Below, in pieces: positions 26,058 through 35,237 of a DNA stretch of 37,189 bases. The notes under the pieces were generated by a model. It ran no database searches and was not told the DNA's origin. It saw only the letters and a list, made by a program, of their open reading frames with translations. A program made the translations under genes and the position numbers. This DNA is from JACQFZ01 sp045810625 (GTDB taxonomy: Bacteria > Pseudomonadota > Gammaproteobacteria > Acidiferrobacterales > Sulfurifustaceae): the NCBI GenBank assembly GCA_045810625.1, contig JBJMVQ010000020.1, positions 1 through 37,189 on the forward strand, read 5' to 3'. Position 1 is the stretch's first letter; each line of letters opens with the position of its first letter.

Positions 26058-27122
26058 ATGACCCGCATGAAACCCCTCCACTTCCTGCTCGCCGCAATCG
26101 TTGTCGTGTCGATCGCGGCGCCTGCGGCTTGTATGGCCGACGAGAAGTTGCGCGTCGAAAGGCAGCTGCCTTCCTTCGACGCGGCCGACGGCTGGCTCAA
26201 CTCAACGCCAATAAGCGCGGCCGAATTGCGCGGAAAAGTCGTGCTCGTCCAGTTCTGGACTTACACCTGCATCAACTGGCTTCGCACGATGCCGTACGTG
26301 CGCGCCTGGGCGGAGAAGTACAAGGATCAGGGACTGGTGATCATCGGCGTGCATTCCCCGGAATTCAGCTTCGAAAAATATCCGGACAACGTCCGCCGCG
26401 CCGTCAAGGACATGAATGTCGCTTACCCGGTCGCAGTCGACAGCGAGCATGCGATATGGCGTGCGTTCGTCAATGAATACTGGCCGGCACTGTACTTCGT
26501 CGATGCGCAGGGGCGAATTCGCCATCACCATTTCGGCGAAGGCGACTTCGAGCAGTCGGAACGCGTCATACAGCAACTGCTCGCGGAGGCGCGCGGCTCA
26601 GGCGGCGATCGACAGCGCGACCTGGTCGCGGTGGAAGGTACGGGCGTCGAGGCCGCGGCCGATTGGGCCAACTTGAAGTCGCCGGAGAATTACGTCGGCT
26701 ACGAGCGCACCGCGGACTTCGCGTCGCCCGGCGGCGCGCGATTGGGCAAGGCGCGCGTCTATGCCGCGCCCGCGCGGCTGCGTCTCAACCAATGGGCGCT
26801 TGCGGGCGACTGGACGGTGGAGAAAGAGGCCGCCGTGCTAAACAAGAGCAACGGGCGCATTGCTTACCGCTTTCATGCCCGCGACCTTCATCTGGTCCTG
26901 GGACCGACGGCGCGGGACACGGCGGTGCGATTTCGCGTTCTCATCGACGGAAAACCGCCAGGCGCCGCGCATGGCGTCGACGTCGACAGCCAGGGCAACG
27001 GGACCGTGAAGGAACAGCGGCTGTATCAACTAATCCGTCAACCAACGCCCATCGCCGATCGATTGTTCGAGATCGAGTTTCTCGATCCCGGCGTGGAGGC
27101 GTTTGCATTCACGTTCGGCTGA
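26058..27122 (+). CDS. DipZ-like thioredoxin-fold protein with CxxW site
   Basis: About 354 residues: a signal peptide (residues 4-27, likely cut after AMA), a thioredoxin/redoxin domain at about 35-185 and a C-terminal beta-rich domain like that of DipZ proteins (WALAGDWTV to the end). The redox motif is Cys71-Ile-Asn-Trp74 in WTYTCINWLRTMPYV, so the second cysteine of CxxC is replaced by Trp. The protein is probably periplasmic and may act by a one-cysteine mechanism or bind its target only. GAGGG lies ahead of ATG 26058, preferred over the open frame's start inside the hydrolase gene. No CcdA-like membrane partner is adjacent. Confidence 0.85.
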   Translation: MTRMKPLHFLLAAIVVVSIAAPAACMADEKLRVERQLPSFDAADGWLNSTPISAAELRGKVVLVQFWTYTCINWLRTMPYVRAWAEKYKDQGLVIIGVHSPEFSFEKYPDNVRRAVKDMNVAYPVAVDSEHAIWRAFVNEYWPALYFVDAQGRIRHHHFGEGDFEQSERVIQQLLAEARGSGGDRQRDLVAVEGTGVEAAADWANLKSPENYVGYERTADFASPGGARLGKARVYAAPARLRLNQWALAGDWTVEKEAAVLNKSNGRIAYRFHARDLHLVLGPTARDTAVRFRVLIDGKPPGAAHGVDVDSQGNGTVKEQRLYQLIRQPTPIADRLFEIEFLDPGVEAFAFTFG

Positions 27123-27193
27123 CCGTCCGTGTGCCGAGCGTGTTGAACCACGTGAGCTTCCTTCCGGCTCGAATATTCCGACGGTCAGTCAAC

Positions 27194-27267
27194 GTAGGTT
27201 GGGGTGAGTGAAACGAACCCCAACAGATCAGTCGCTCGTTGGGTTCGCGTTGCTCACCCCAACCTAC
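27194..27267. repeat. REP element pair, family C
   Basis: GTAGGTTGGGGTGAGTG starts the left arm and GCTCACCCCAACCTAC ends the right arm, inverted to each other. Inside, GTTGGGG/CCCCAAC and GTTGGG arms form two stems. Single relatives lie at 31557-31581 and 34301-34332. Confidence 0.8.
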
Positions 27268-27283
27268 ATGGCTGTTGTCGCAT

Positions 27284-27342
27284 TCCCCCACCCCAGCCCT
27301 CCCCCGCATGCGGGGGAGGGTGAGGGAGGGGGCGGCGAGCGA
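27284..27342. repeat. Palindromic repeat, family D, second copy
   Basis: Same layout and orientation as 241-296: CCCACCCCAG, core CCCTCCCCCGC-AT-GCGGGGGAGGG and GGGAGGGGGCGGCGAGCG. It follows a family C pair directly, so two repeat families are stacked in this 250-base spacer. Confidence 0.75.
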
Positions 27343-27374
27343 CGACGCGCGCACCGACTTCGTCGCCGCGTACC

Positions 27375-28808
27375 CTACATTCCCGCCTGCGACACGAACT
27401 TGGTGTTGAGATACGCCTCGATCGCATCGGCGCCGCCTTCGGTGCCGTAGCCTGAGTCCTTCACGCCGCCGAACGGGACCTCGGGCAGCGCGAGGCCAAG
27501 GTGGTTGATGGTCATCATGCCGGTCTCGACTTCGGCGGCGATCGCGTTCGCCGTTTTCGCCGAGCGCGTGAACGCGTAGGAGGCGAGGCCGAACGGCAGG
27601 CGGTTGGCCTCGGTGACCGCGTCGTCGAAGCTCTTGAACGGATTGATCACGGCGAGCGGGCCGAAGGGCTCTTCGTTCATCGAGCGGGCGGTGTTCGGCA
27701 GCTCGGTGACGACGGTCGGCTCGAAGAAGTTTCCCTTGGCGCCGATGCGTTTGCCCCCGGCGCGCACCTTGCCGCCGCTCTTCTTCGCATCTTCAACGTG
27801 CTTCTCCATGGTAGCGGTGCGGCGCGGATTGGCGAGCGCGCCCATCACCGTTCCTTGCTCGAGACCGTTACCGACTTTCACCGTTTTTGTATGCTCGACG
27901 AACTTACTCACAAAGCTTTCGAATACTTTCTCCTGCACGAGGAAGCGCGTCGGCGACACACAGACCTGACCGGCGTTGCGGTACTTGCTGCCGGCGAGCA
28001 TCTTCGCCGCGGCGTCGACATCCGCGTCGTCGAAGACGATCACCGGCGCGTGGCCGCCAAGCTCCATGGTGCAGCGCTTCATGTGCTGGCCGGCGAGCGC
28101 GGCGAGATGTTTGCCGACCACCGTCGAACCGGTGAACGTGATCTTGCGGATCACCGGATGCGGAATCAGATACTCCGAGATCTCGGAGGGCACGCCGTAC
28201 ACGAGACCGACCACCCCGGCCGGCACGCCGGCGTCGACGAAGGCGCGCAGCAGCTCCGCGGGCGACGCGGGCGTTTCTTCCGGCGCCTTGACGATGATCG
28301 AGCATCCGGTCGCCACCGCGGCCGAGAGCTTGCGCACGATCTGGTTGATCGGAAAGTTCCACGGCGTGAACGCAGCGACGGGACCGACCGGTTCCTTGAT
28401 GGCGAGCTGGTAGATCCCGGGCGCGCGCGCCGGGATGACGCGGCCGTACGCGCGGCGCGCTTCCTCAGCGAACCAGTCGATGATGTCGGCGCCGGCGAGC
28501 ACTTCGCCCTTCGCCTCGGCGAGCGGCTTGCCCTGCTCCATGGTCATCAGCGGCGCGATTGCGTCGGCGCGGCTGCGCAACAGCTCGGCGGCCTTGCGCA
28601 TTGCCTTGTAGCGATCGAACGCGCCCGTCTTGCGCCAGGTCTGGAAACCCTTCTGCGCCGCCTCCAGCGCGCGGTCCAGATCGGCGCGACCGGCACGCGC
28701 CACCGTGCCGATCGCTTCGCCGGTCGCGGGGTTCGCTACCGGCAGCGTGGCGCCCGCGGCGCTGTCGCACCATTGGCCGTCGATCAATAGTTTTACGTTG
28801 GGGTACAT
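27375..28808 (-). CDS. gabD: NAD(P)-dependent succinate-semialdehyde dehydrogenase
   Basis: A 477-residue aldehyde dehydrogenase of the succinate-semialdehyde group. FTPWNFPINQ is the cofactor region, FTGSTVVGK the second, MELGGHAPVIVF has the general-base Glu, and GQVCVSPTRF the catalytic Cys; EEPFGPLAVI and PFGGVKDSGYG complete the signature. It oxidises succinate semialdehyde to succinate, the last step of GABA breakdown; other aldehydes are possible. AAGGAG lies before ATG 28808. No GABA transaminase is adjacent, so the pathway link is by family only and the symbol is tentative. Confidence 0.88.
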   Translation of the reverse strand: MYPNVKLLIDGQWCDSAAGATLPVANPATGEAIGTVARAGRADLDRALEAAQKGFQTWRKTGAFDRYKAMRKAAELLRSRADAIAPLMTMEQGKPLAEAKGEVLAGADIIDWFAEEARRAYGRVIPARAPGIYQLAIKEPVGPVAAFTPWNFPINQIVRKLSAAVATGCSIIVKAPEETPASPAELLRAFVDAGVPAGVVGLVYGVPSEISEYLIPHPVIRKITFTGSTVVGKHLAALAGQHMKRCTMELGGHAPVIVFDDADVDAAAKMLAGSKYRNAGQVCVSPTRFLVQEKVFESFVSKFVEHTKTVKVGNGLEQGTVMGALANPRRTATMEKHVEDAKKSGGKVRAGGKRIGAKGNFFEPTVVTELPNTARSMNEEPFGPLAVINPFKSFDDAVTEANRLPFGLASYAFTRSAKTANAIAAEVETGMMTINHLGLALPEVPFGGVKDSGYGTEGGADAIEAYLNTKFVSQAGM

Positions 28809-28868
28809 GGGCCGTGTCTCCTTGTTCGATCGGATCGGAATGGATTGTGAAGTTAGCTCTTATTAATT

Positions 28869-28900
28869 CCGTTCGTCCTGAGCCTGTCGAAGGACGATTA
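28869..28900. repeat. Short palindromic repeat GTCCTGAGCCTGTCGAAGGAC type
   Basis: TCGTCCT (28873-28879) and AGGACGA (28891-28897) form a perfect 7-bp stem around GAGCCTGTCGA. This hairpin sequence is, from memory, a widespread intergenic repeat in many proteobacteria. It lies just upstream of the gabD start, downstream of the parE remnant. Confidence 0.75.
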
Positions 28901-29019
28901 GTTCAAGTCGTCGCGATCTTCGAAACGCTTTCTGCTCCCGACTTCGCGTAAAGAGATCGGGAGAAATCGTAGCGCGATTTTAGAATCTCCCCAAGGGAAG
29001 CTTCGCGCGCTCAACGGCG

Positions 29020-29332
29020 CTAGCGTTCGCCGCCACCCAGCTCCCGTGATTTGCGCGGCAACAACTGACGATAGTGCATCACCGTGAGAATCGTCACGCG
29101 CTCGGGCGCGAGGAAATAGATGATCCGATAGGGGACGTTCGAGTAATTCGCCGATATCGTCTCGCCGATACTCGGGAACTTCTCGGCCGCTCAGCGCGGC
29201 TGTTTCGAGCTGCCGGGCGCGCGCCAATAGCCGCGCGATCATTTCTCCGGCGTTGGTCGGTGAGTCAACAGAAATATAGGCTTCGATATCTTCGAGGCGT
29301 GAAATTGCCTCGGGCGTCCAAACGACTCGCAC
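29020..29332 (-). pseudogene. Frameshifted ParE/RelE-family toxin
   Basis: From GTG 29332 the frame reads as a ParE toxin (VVWTPEAISRLEDIEAYI, RARQLETAALSGREVPEYRR, ELLERP). After ERP the family expects YRIIYF. That sequence is present, YRIIYFLAPERVTILTVMHY then RQLLPRKS, but in the next frame and ending at 29020. One extra base in the CCCC run (GGGG at 29131-29134 on the plus strand) explains it. The literal frame continues to 28898 with an unrelated Arg/Ser-rich tail. The conserved C-terminal strand and catalytic residues are lost unless the ribosome slips there. It overlaps the antitoxin stop by one base (TAGTG). Confidence 0.87.
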
Positions 29333-29520
29333 TATCTCTTAGTTCCGAATTTCTTTTCGACGTCGTCTTGAGATACGACACGTCCGGCTTCATTTTCAGC
29401 GAGACCGCGCTCGATCGACGCATGTACTTCGACGCGATACGCAATTTCATCCCAGGTCGCATTATCGGGTAGCTGATCGATCAGCTCGCGAGCTTGTTGC
29501 TTGGCGCTGGAGGCAGACAT
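29332..29520 (-). CDS. Antitoxin of the ParE-type module
   Basis: A 62-residue acidic protein of the kind encoded directly upstream of ParE/RelE toxins. ELIDQLPDNATWDEIAYRVE, IERGLAENEAGRVVS and the closing VEKKF follow the usual pattern of this antitoxin group. It should bind the toxin with its C-terminal part and repress its own operon. GGGAG lies before ATG 29520. The stop shares one base with the toxin's GTG start, so the two would be made together. The toxin is frameshifted, so the antitoxin may have no active partner here. Confidence 0.8.
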   Translation of the reverse strand: MSASSAKQQARELIDQLPDNATWDEIAYRVEVHASIERGLAENEAGRVVSQDDVEKKFGTKR

Positions 29521-29529
29521 GGATGCTCC

Positions 29530-29821
29530 CGTTAATCGTCAATCTTAAATAAGTTTACTCGACGCAGGCACCGGCGTCTCGTGCTCGTCCCCCACTTGGA
29601 GCGACGCGCAGCGACACACTAAGTTCTTAGGGAACGACCACAAGGGCATTGCGCACGAGTCTCGGTTCCCCGCCCCTTGCCGTGACGTGCTAGGACGCAC
29701 TAAGTTCCCCGGATAGCGTAGGACGCGCGGGAGAGAGCAACAGGGACAGGTGACGTGCAGGAGGCACTAAGATTCGCGGGAGACAGGACGTCGGGAGCAT
29801 CAAGAGAGAGATCGTAGGAAA
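29530..29821. other. Gene-free spacer with three degenerate CACTAAG motifs
   Basis: No coding frame is convincing. The string CACTAAGTTC or CACTAAGATTC occurs at about 29616, 29698 and 29764, each followed by a G-rich stretch and preceded by GAC or AGG. A GGGACAGGTGACGTG string at 29744 resembles the element at 25965. The region looks like several decayed intergenic repeats laid end to end. Confidence 0.4.
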
Positions 29822-30070
29822 TTATTGCCGCGCTCGCGACGACGCTCGATCAGCGACTTCATATAATTCCTTTGCCCTTGAGTCGAAGATATAGACTGGC
29901 CCAATAGCTTCCGCCGCATGACATATAAATACCATGTCATTGAAATGATCCAAGTTCGGATCTTTGCCTGAACTTAACGCGACACGCGTTCCGTCAAATC
30001 GGGCACCCACACCAGTCAGCAAGTAGCGGCAGCGCGTAAACGGGAATAGTCCGGACGCGTCCGCCTCCAA
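29822..30070 (-). CDS. Hypothetical short protein, possibly a gene remnant
   Basis: An open frame of 82 codons with a balanced composition (FDGTRVALSS, HFNDMVFICHA, YIFDSRAKELYE) in DNA of lower G+C than its neighbours. The only start at its 5' end is TTG, without a good ribosome site, and the frame remains open some distance upstream without ATG. It could be the 3' end of a broken gene. I recognise no family. Upstream to 30240 nothing else is visible except the thiolase's ribosome site. Confidence 0.35.
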   Translation of the reverse strand: MEADASGLFPFTRCRYLLTGVGARFDGTRVALSSGKDPNLDHFNDMVFICHAAEAIGPVYIFDSRAKELYEVADRASSRARQ

Positions 30071-30240
30071 CCAAGGGTTGGCGCCGTCAACCGCAGCAGT
30101 GGTTCTTCGCCCTCCGCAAGAAACATTCTCAGGCTTCTGACTAGCGGAACGCGCCAGTCGACAATCAATTGTCTATGCCCTGCCCGGCGCGCTACGCTGC
30201 TTACCTGTGTAAGTCTGAATAATCAACTTAAGGTGGGGCG

Positions 30241-31542
30241 ATGAAATTCGAGAATGTTGTGTTGGTTGACGGGGTGCGTTCGGCGTTTGGGCGCGGTGGG
30301 AAGGGCAAACTCGTTGCGACCCGGTTGGACGAGGCCGGTGCAAAAGTCATTCGCGCATTGCTCAATCGCAATCCGAAAGTCACGGACCGCATGATCGAAG
30401 ACGTGGGACTTGGCAACGTACGTGGCGGCGGCGAGTTCACGCAACTCGGCGTCGTGGCGCGGTTGGCCGGATTGCCGTACGAAGTATGCACGTTCAACAG
30501 TAATCGCCAGTGCGGATCGAGCATGGAGACATTGCATCGCGTCGCGATGTCGATTGCGCTCGGCACGACCGAGTGCGGCATCGCTCTCGGAATCGAGCGC
30601 ATGGCGCGCGCGCTCGGTCCGGGAGCGGGCGATAAGCCGACGCGCGTCACTGCGCCGAACAAGCGCTGGCTCGAAATGAATGACGCACAACGCAACCTCG
30701 CGCCCGACCACGGCGAGTACTTCAAGACAACGATTCCGGAGTTCATCCGCACCTCGCCACCGATGCTGACGATGACGCAGACGGCGCAAAACGTCGTCGA
30801 CATGTACGACTTGAGTCGAGCGGAAATGGATGAGTTCTCCGCGAACAGCCATCGCAAGGCCGCGACGGCGTATGAGAAAGGCATCTACAAAGATGAAATC
30901 GTTCCGCTCGAAGTGGAAGATCCCGTGTTCGATGCCGACGGCAACTGGATCGAAGCGGAGAAAGGATCGACCATTCTCTTCGATCGCGACGAATGCATTC
31001 GCCCCGACACCACGGTACTGAAATTGGCCACGTTGCCGACGCTCAAAGGCTTGGTCAGTTACGGTAACAAGGAAATTCGCATCACGGCCGGTAATTCGTG
31101 CCCGACCAACGACGGCGTATCCGCGGCGTTGTTGATGAGTGAGAAGAAGGCGCTGGCGCTCGGACTCACGCCGCTGGCGCGTATCGTTGGCATGGGCGTC
31201 GGCGGCGTGAAACCGCAAATAATGGGCATGGGTCCGGTCGTATCGTCGAAGAAGGCGTTCAAGCACGCGGGCATCACGGCCGATCAAATCGACCGCGTGG
31301 AATTCAATGAAGCCTTCGCCGCGCAAGTACTCCCGTCGCTCCGCGAACTCGGCATTCCGGAAAGCAAAGTCAACGTCAACGGCGGCTCGATCGCGCTCGG
31401 TCATCCGCTCGGTGCAACCGGCGCGCGTTTGGTGCTCACCGTGGCAAGAGAGCTACGACGCAGCCGGACACGCTATGGCTTGGCGACGCAGTGCATCGGC
31501 GCGGGCATGGGAATCTCGACGATTTTGGAGCGGGTGGATTAG
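30241..31542 (+). CDS. Acetyl-CoA C-acyltransferase (thiolase)
   Basis: A 433-residue thiolase that cleaves 3-ketoacyl-CoA with CoA, or joins two acyl-CoAs, in fatty-acid metabolism. Nucleophile Cys91 lies in NSNRQCGSSMET, the His-containing motifs VEFNEAFAAQ and GGSIALGHPLGATGAR follow, and CIGAGMG holds the second Cys near the C-terminus. The length exceeds the 390-400 typical of biosynthetic thiolases and fits the longer FadA/FadI-type enzymes. AAGGTGG precedes the ATG. No hydratase/dehydrogenase partner is adjacent, so whether it serves degradation or synthesis is open. The next 200 bases hold a repeat fragment and the glnS leader. Confidence 0.92.
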   Translation: MKFENVVLVDGVRSAFGRGGKGKLVATRLDEAGAKVIRALLNRNPKVTDRMIEDVGLGNVRGGGEFTQLGVVARLAGLPYEVCTFNSNRQCGSSMETLHRVAMSIALGTTECGIALGIERMARALGPGAGDKPTRVTAPNKRWLEMNDAQRNLAPDHGEYFKTTIPEFIRTSPPMLTMTQTAQNVVDMYDLSRAEMDEFSANSHRKAATAYEKGIYKDEIVPLEVEDPVFDADGNWIEAEKGSTILFDRDECIRPDTTVLKLATLPTLKGLVSYGNKEIRITAGNSCPTNDGVSAALLMSEKKALALGLTPLARIVGMGVGGVKPQIMGMGPVVSSKKAFKHAGITADQIDRVEFNEAFAAQVLPSLRELGIPESKVNVNGGSIALGHPLGATGARLVLTVARELRRSRTRYGLATQCIGAGMGISTILERVD

Positions 31543-31556
31543 CAAGCGCAAAACGG

Positions 31557-31581
31557 GAGCTGCGCTCACCCAACCTACGCG
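31557..31581. repeat. REP family C fragment
   Basis: GAGCTGCGCTCACCCAACC plus TACG at its end is the reverse complement of a family C arm (GTAGGTTGGGTGAGCGCAG). The expected partner arm to its right is degenerate (TGGAGCGCAACCCCAA). Confidence 0.6.
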
Positions 31582-31750
31582 CTTCGTGGAGCGCAACCCC
31601 AAGGCGGGAAAGGCGCTCGTGTGAAGGCGCTGCAGCGCTTTCGCCGATAGCACGAGCACGCAATAGCCAGCCGGCGAGCCTGCCGCGACAAGCATCCGAC
31701 GCCTGCGACCACGCTGACCACTCGCTAAGCGCACCGGTATACTGCGCGGC

Positions 31751-33421
<1,671 letters not shown>

Positions 33422-33452
33422 AAGAGACGCGTCACCACAAAATGATTAATGC

Positions 33453-33477
33453 GCGAATTGGGATCGGATCCCAATTG
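33453..33477. repeat. Palindromic element downstream of glnS
   Basis: AATTGGGATC-G-GATCCCAATT (33456-33476) is a perfect 21-base palindrome inside GCGAATTGGGA...CCCAATTG. A near copy with the same ends lies at 35138-35162. It may end glnS transcription, although no T-run follows, and may also be a dispersed element that frames the TIR/YdeI segment. Confidence 0.65.
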
Positions 33478-33569
33478 CAGATAATGTCCAAGGCGCAGCA
33501 TCGTCGCATTCACGGCAAGAAGTAGAGTCGTGCTTAACAAACTAGGTCTGATTTCGACAGGATTACGAC

Positions 33570-34295
33570 ATGGCTAGATGCACAGCACCAGTTTATGGTC
33601 ATCGCTCGTCGAGCGCTGCAGCAAACTGCCCCGCATGTGGTGGCCGCAGCCGCTATTACGGCGGCGGCTACAGCAGCGGTTACAGCAACTACGGATACTC
33701 GCCCCCGTCCTACTCCTCAGGGAGCAGCGGGGGCGGCCGGAGCGGCGGCGGGTCCGGTGGCAGCGCAAGGCCGCGCTGGTCCAGAGCCGGTTCGTCTGTG
33801 TCGTACACGCTTGCCCAAGTGCAGTCACTCACGCCAATCCGCCAAACCGTTGAGACGCGAGCGGCGGCACAACCCGACCTTCGTGATGTTTTCCTGTGTC
33901 ACGCGTGGGACGACCGGCAAGGGTCAGCTAAAGAGCTACACGATCTGCTCGTGGCCGCTGGTGTCAAAGTTTGGTTCAGCGAAAAGGACCTTGGCCTCGG
34001 CGTGCCGATGATGCGCGCAATCGACAAGGGCTTAGCGAATTCGCGAATCGGGCTTGTGCTGGTGACTCCTGCGCTGCTGGCCCGCCTCCCAAAGGAGAGC
34101 GTCGCCGATAAAGAACTTTCGGCACTCCTGGCGCGCAATCAGCTCGTTCCCATCGTGCACAACACGACTTATGAAGCTCTCCGCAATGTCAGCCCTTTGC
34201 TCGCCTCTCGAAGCGGCTTGGACACCGCGGAAGATTCAATGGCGGTGATCGCAAAAAAAATCGCCGAGCTGGTTGCCTTCCCTGTCTCCGACTAG
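33570..34295 (+). CDS. TIR-domain protein with N-terminal Cys/His knuckle
   Basis: 241 residues in three parts. Residues 1-26 carry Cys4, His11, Cys20 and Cys23 (RCTAPVYGH, CPACGG), a probable zinc knuckle. Residues 27-75 are a Gly/Ser/Tyr-rich flexible linker. Residues about 104-235 form a TIR domain: DVFLCHAWDD is box 1, VKVWFSEKDLGLG carries the candidate catalytic Glu138, and GLANSRIGLVLVTP follows. Bacterial TIR domains often cleave NAD+ as phage-defence effectors; here the knuckle could recognise the trigger or partner. No Thoeris, CBASS or Argonaute partner is next to it. ACAGGA precedes ATG 33570. Function as defence is inference. Confidence 0.88.
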   Translation: MARCTAPVYGHRSSSAAANCPACGGRSRYYGGGYSSGYSNYGYSPPSYSSGSSGGGRSGGGSGGSARPRWSRAGSSVSYTLAQVQSLTPIRQTVETRAAAQPDLRDVFLCHAWDDRQGSAKELHDLLVAAGVKVWFSEKDLGLGVPMMRAIDKGLANSRIGLVLVTPALLARLPKESVADKELSALLARNQLVPIVHNTTYEALRNVSPLLASRSGLDTAEDSMAVIAKKIAELVAFPVSD

Positions 34296-34300
34296 CTCGC

Positions 34301-34332
34301 GTAGGTTGGGGTGAGCGAAGCGAACCCCAACG
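34301..34332. repeat. REP family C, single copy
   Basis: GTAGGTTGGGGTGAGCGAAG followed by CGAACCCCAACG, starting 6 bases after the TIR stop. GTTGGGGT and ACCCCAAC form the stem around GAGCGAAGCGA. It may act as the 3' hairpin of the TIR transcript. Confidence 0.75.
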
Positions 34333-34460
34333 ACGTAAAACTCAAAGAGGCGGTGTATATCCGCTAGATTGCGGTGGAAGCCAGACTTAGGGCGAGATGC
34401 ATCGCGCCGTCACCAAAGGACAACCCTTGGTTTGCGATTGGCTCTCTTTGCGATGACCGG

Positions 34461-35075
34461 ATGAAAAGGACGAAGACGTCCGCAACGAAGAAAGTCGCGC
34501 ACGCCGCAAAGCTGCCGACCCTTTCGTTCGCCACCCCGCGCGCCTTCTCCGACTGGCTCGCCGACCACCATGCCTCCTCACGCGGCGTCTGGCTCAGGCT
34601 CGCCAAGAAGGCGTCGGGCACGGCGTCGATCACGTACGCCGAGGCGATCGACGTCGCGCTTGCGTGGGGCTGGATCGATGGCCAGAAAAAACGCGGCGAC
34701 GAGGCTTCGTGGCTCCAGAAGTTCACGCCGCGGGGTGCGAAGAGCGTGTGGTCCAAGATCAACCGTGAGAAGGCGCTGGCGCTGATCGAGGCGGGCGCGA
34801 TGCAGCCGGCAGGGCTCGCGGAGGTCGAGCGCGCGAAACAGGACGGGCGCTGGGACGTGGCCTACGACCCGCCGAGCCGCGCGAAGGTGCCGGACGACCT
34901 CCAGGCGGCGCTCGCAAAGAATAAAAGGGCGGCCGCCTTTTTCCGGACGCTCAATGCGAGGAACAGGTATTCGGTGCTATGGCGCGTGCAGACGGCGAAG
35001 AAGGTCGAGACGCGCCAGAAGCGAATCGCGGGGCTCGTCGCCATGCTCGCACGGGGGGAGAAGATACATCCCTGA
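34461..35075 (+). CDS. YdeI/OmdA family protein
   Basis: About 204 residues matching the YdeI/OmpD-associated (OmdA) family. ITYAEAIDVALAWGWIDGQK is its hallmark, then KFTPRGAKSVWSKINREKA and a C-terminal basic stretch AFFRTLNARNRYSVLWRVQTAK. Family members help bacteria resist cationic peptides in Salmonella, with no defined enzyme activity; the bacterial YdhG/YjbR-like fold is suggested. I take ATG 34461 (after GATGACCGG); an in-frame start at 34374 adds unrelated residues. It follows the TIR gene by 165 bases, so cotranscription is possible but a REP lies between. Confidence 0.9.
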   Translation: MKRTKTSATKKVAHAAKLPTLSFATPRAFSDWLADHHASSRGVWLRLAKKASGTASITYAEAIDVALAWGWIDGQKKRGDEASWLQKFTPRGAKSVWSKINREKALALIEAGAMQPAGLAEVERAKQDGRWDVAYDPPSRAKVPDDLQAALAKNKRAAAFFRTLNARNRYSVLWRVQTAKKVETRQKRIAGLVAMLARGEKIHP

Positions 35076-35119
35076 GCGGCGGTGCTGCCGCGATCACTCG
35101 ATGCGGTAGCCCAACAATG

Positions 35120-35162
35120 GGGTCACAAAAACGACTGGCGAATTGGGACGTGACCCTAATTG
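35120..35162. repeat. Inverted repeat and copy of the AATTGGGA element
   Basis: GGGTCAC (35120-35126) and GTGACCC (35150-35156) are a perfect inverted pair. Overlapping its right half, GCGAATTGGGA at 35138-35148 and CCCTAATTG at 35154-35162 repeat the element at 33453-33477 in the same orientation with a 5-base rather than 6-base centre. From here the G+C content drops to the right. Confidence 0.6.
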
Positions 35163-35237
35163 TTCTTTTGGAGATGCCTTTCACTTTCCGATGACATTTG
35201 TCAATCAAAGTCTAACCACAATCAGCAATTGACCAAC

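Noticed and set aside
27501..28790. 429-codon open frame opposite gabD
   Set aside because: Antisense shadow; composition dominated by Arg, Gly and His, and no family motif.
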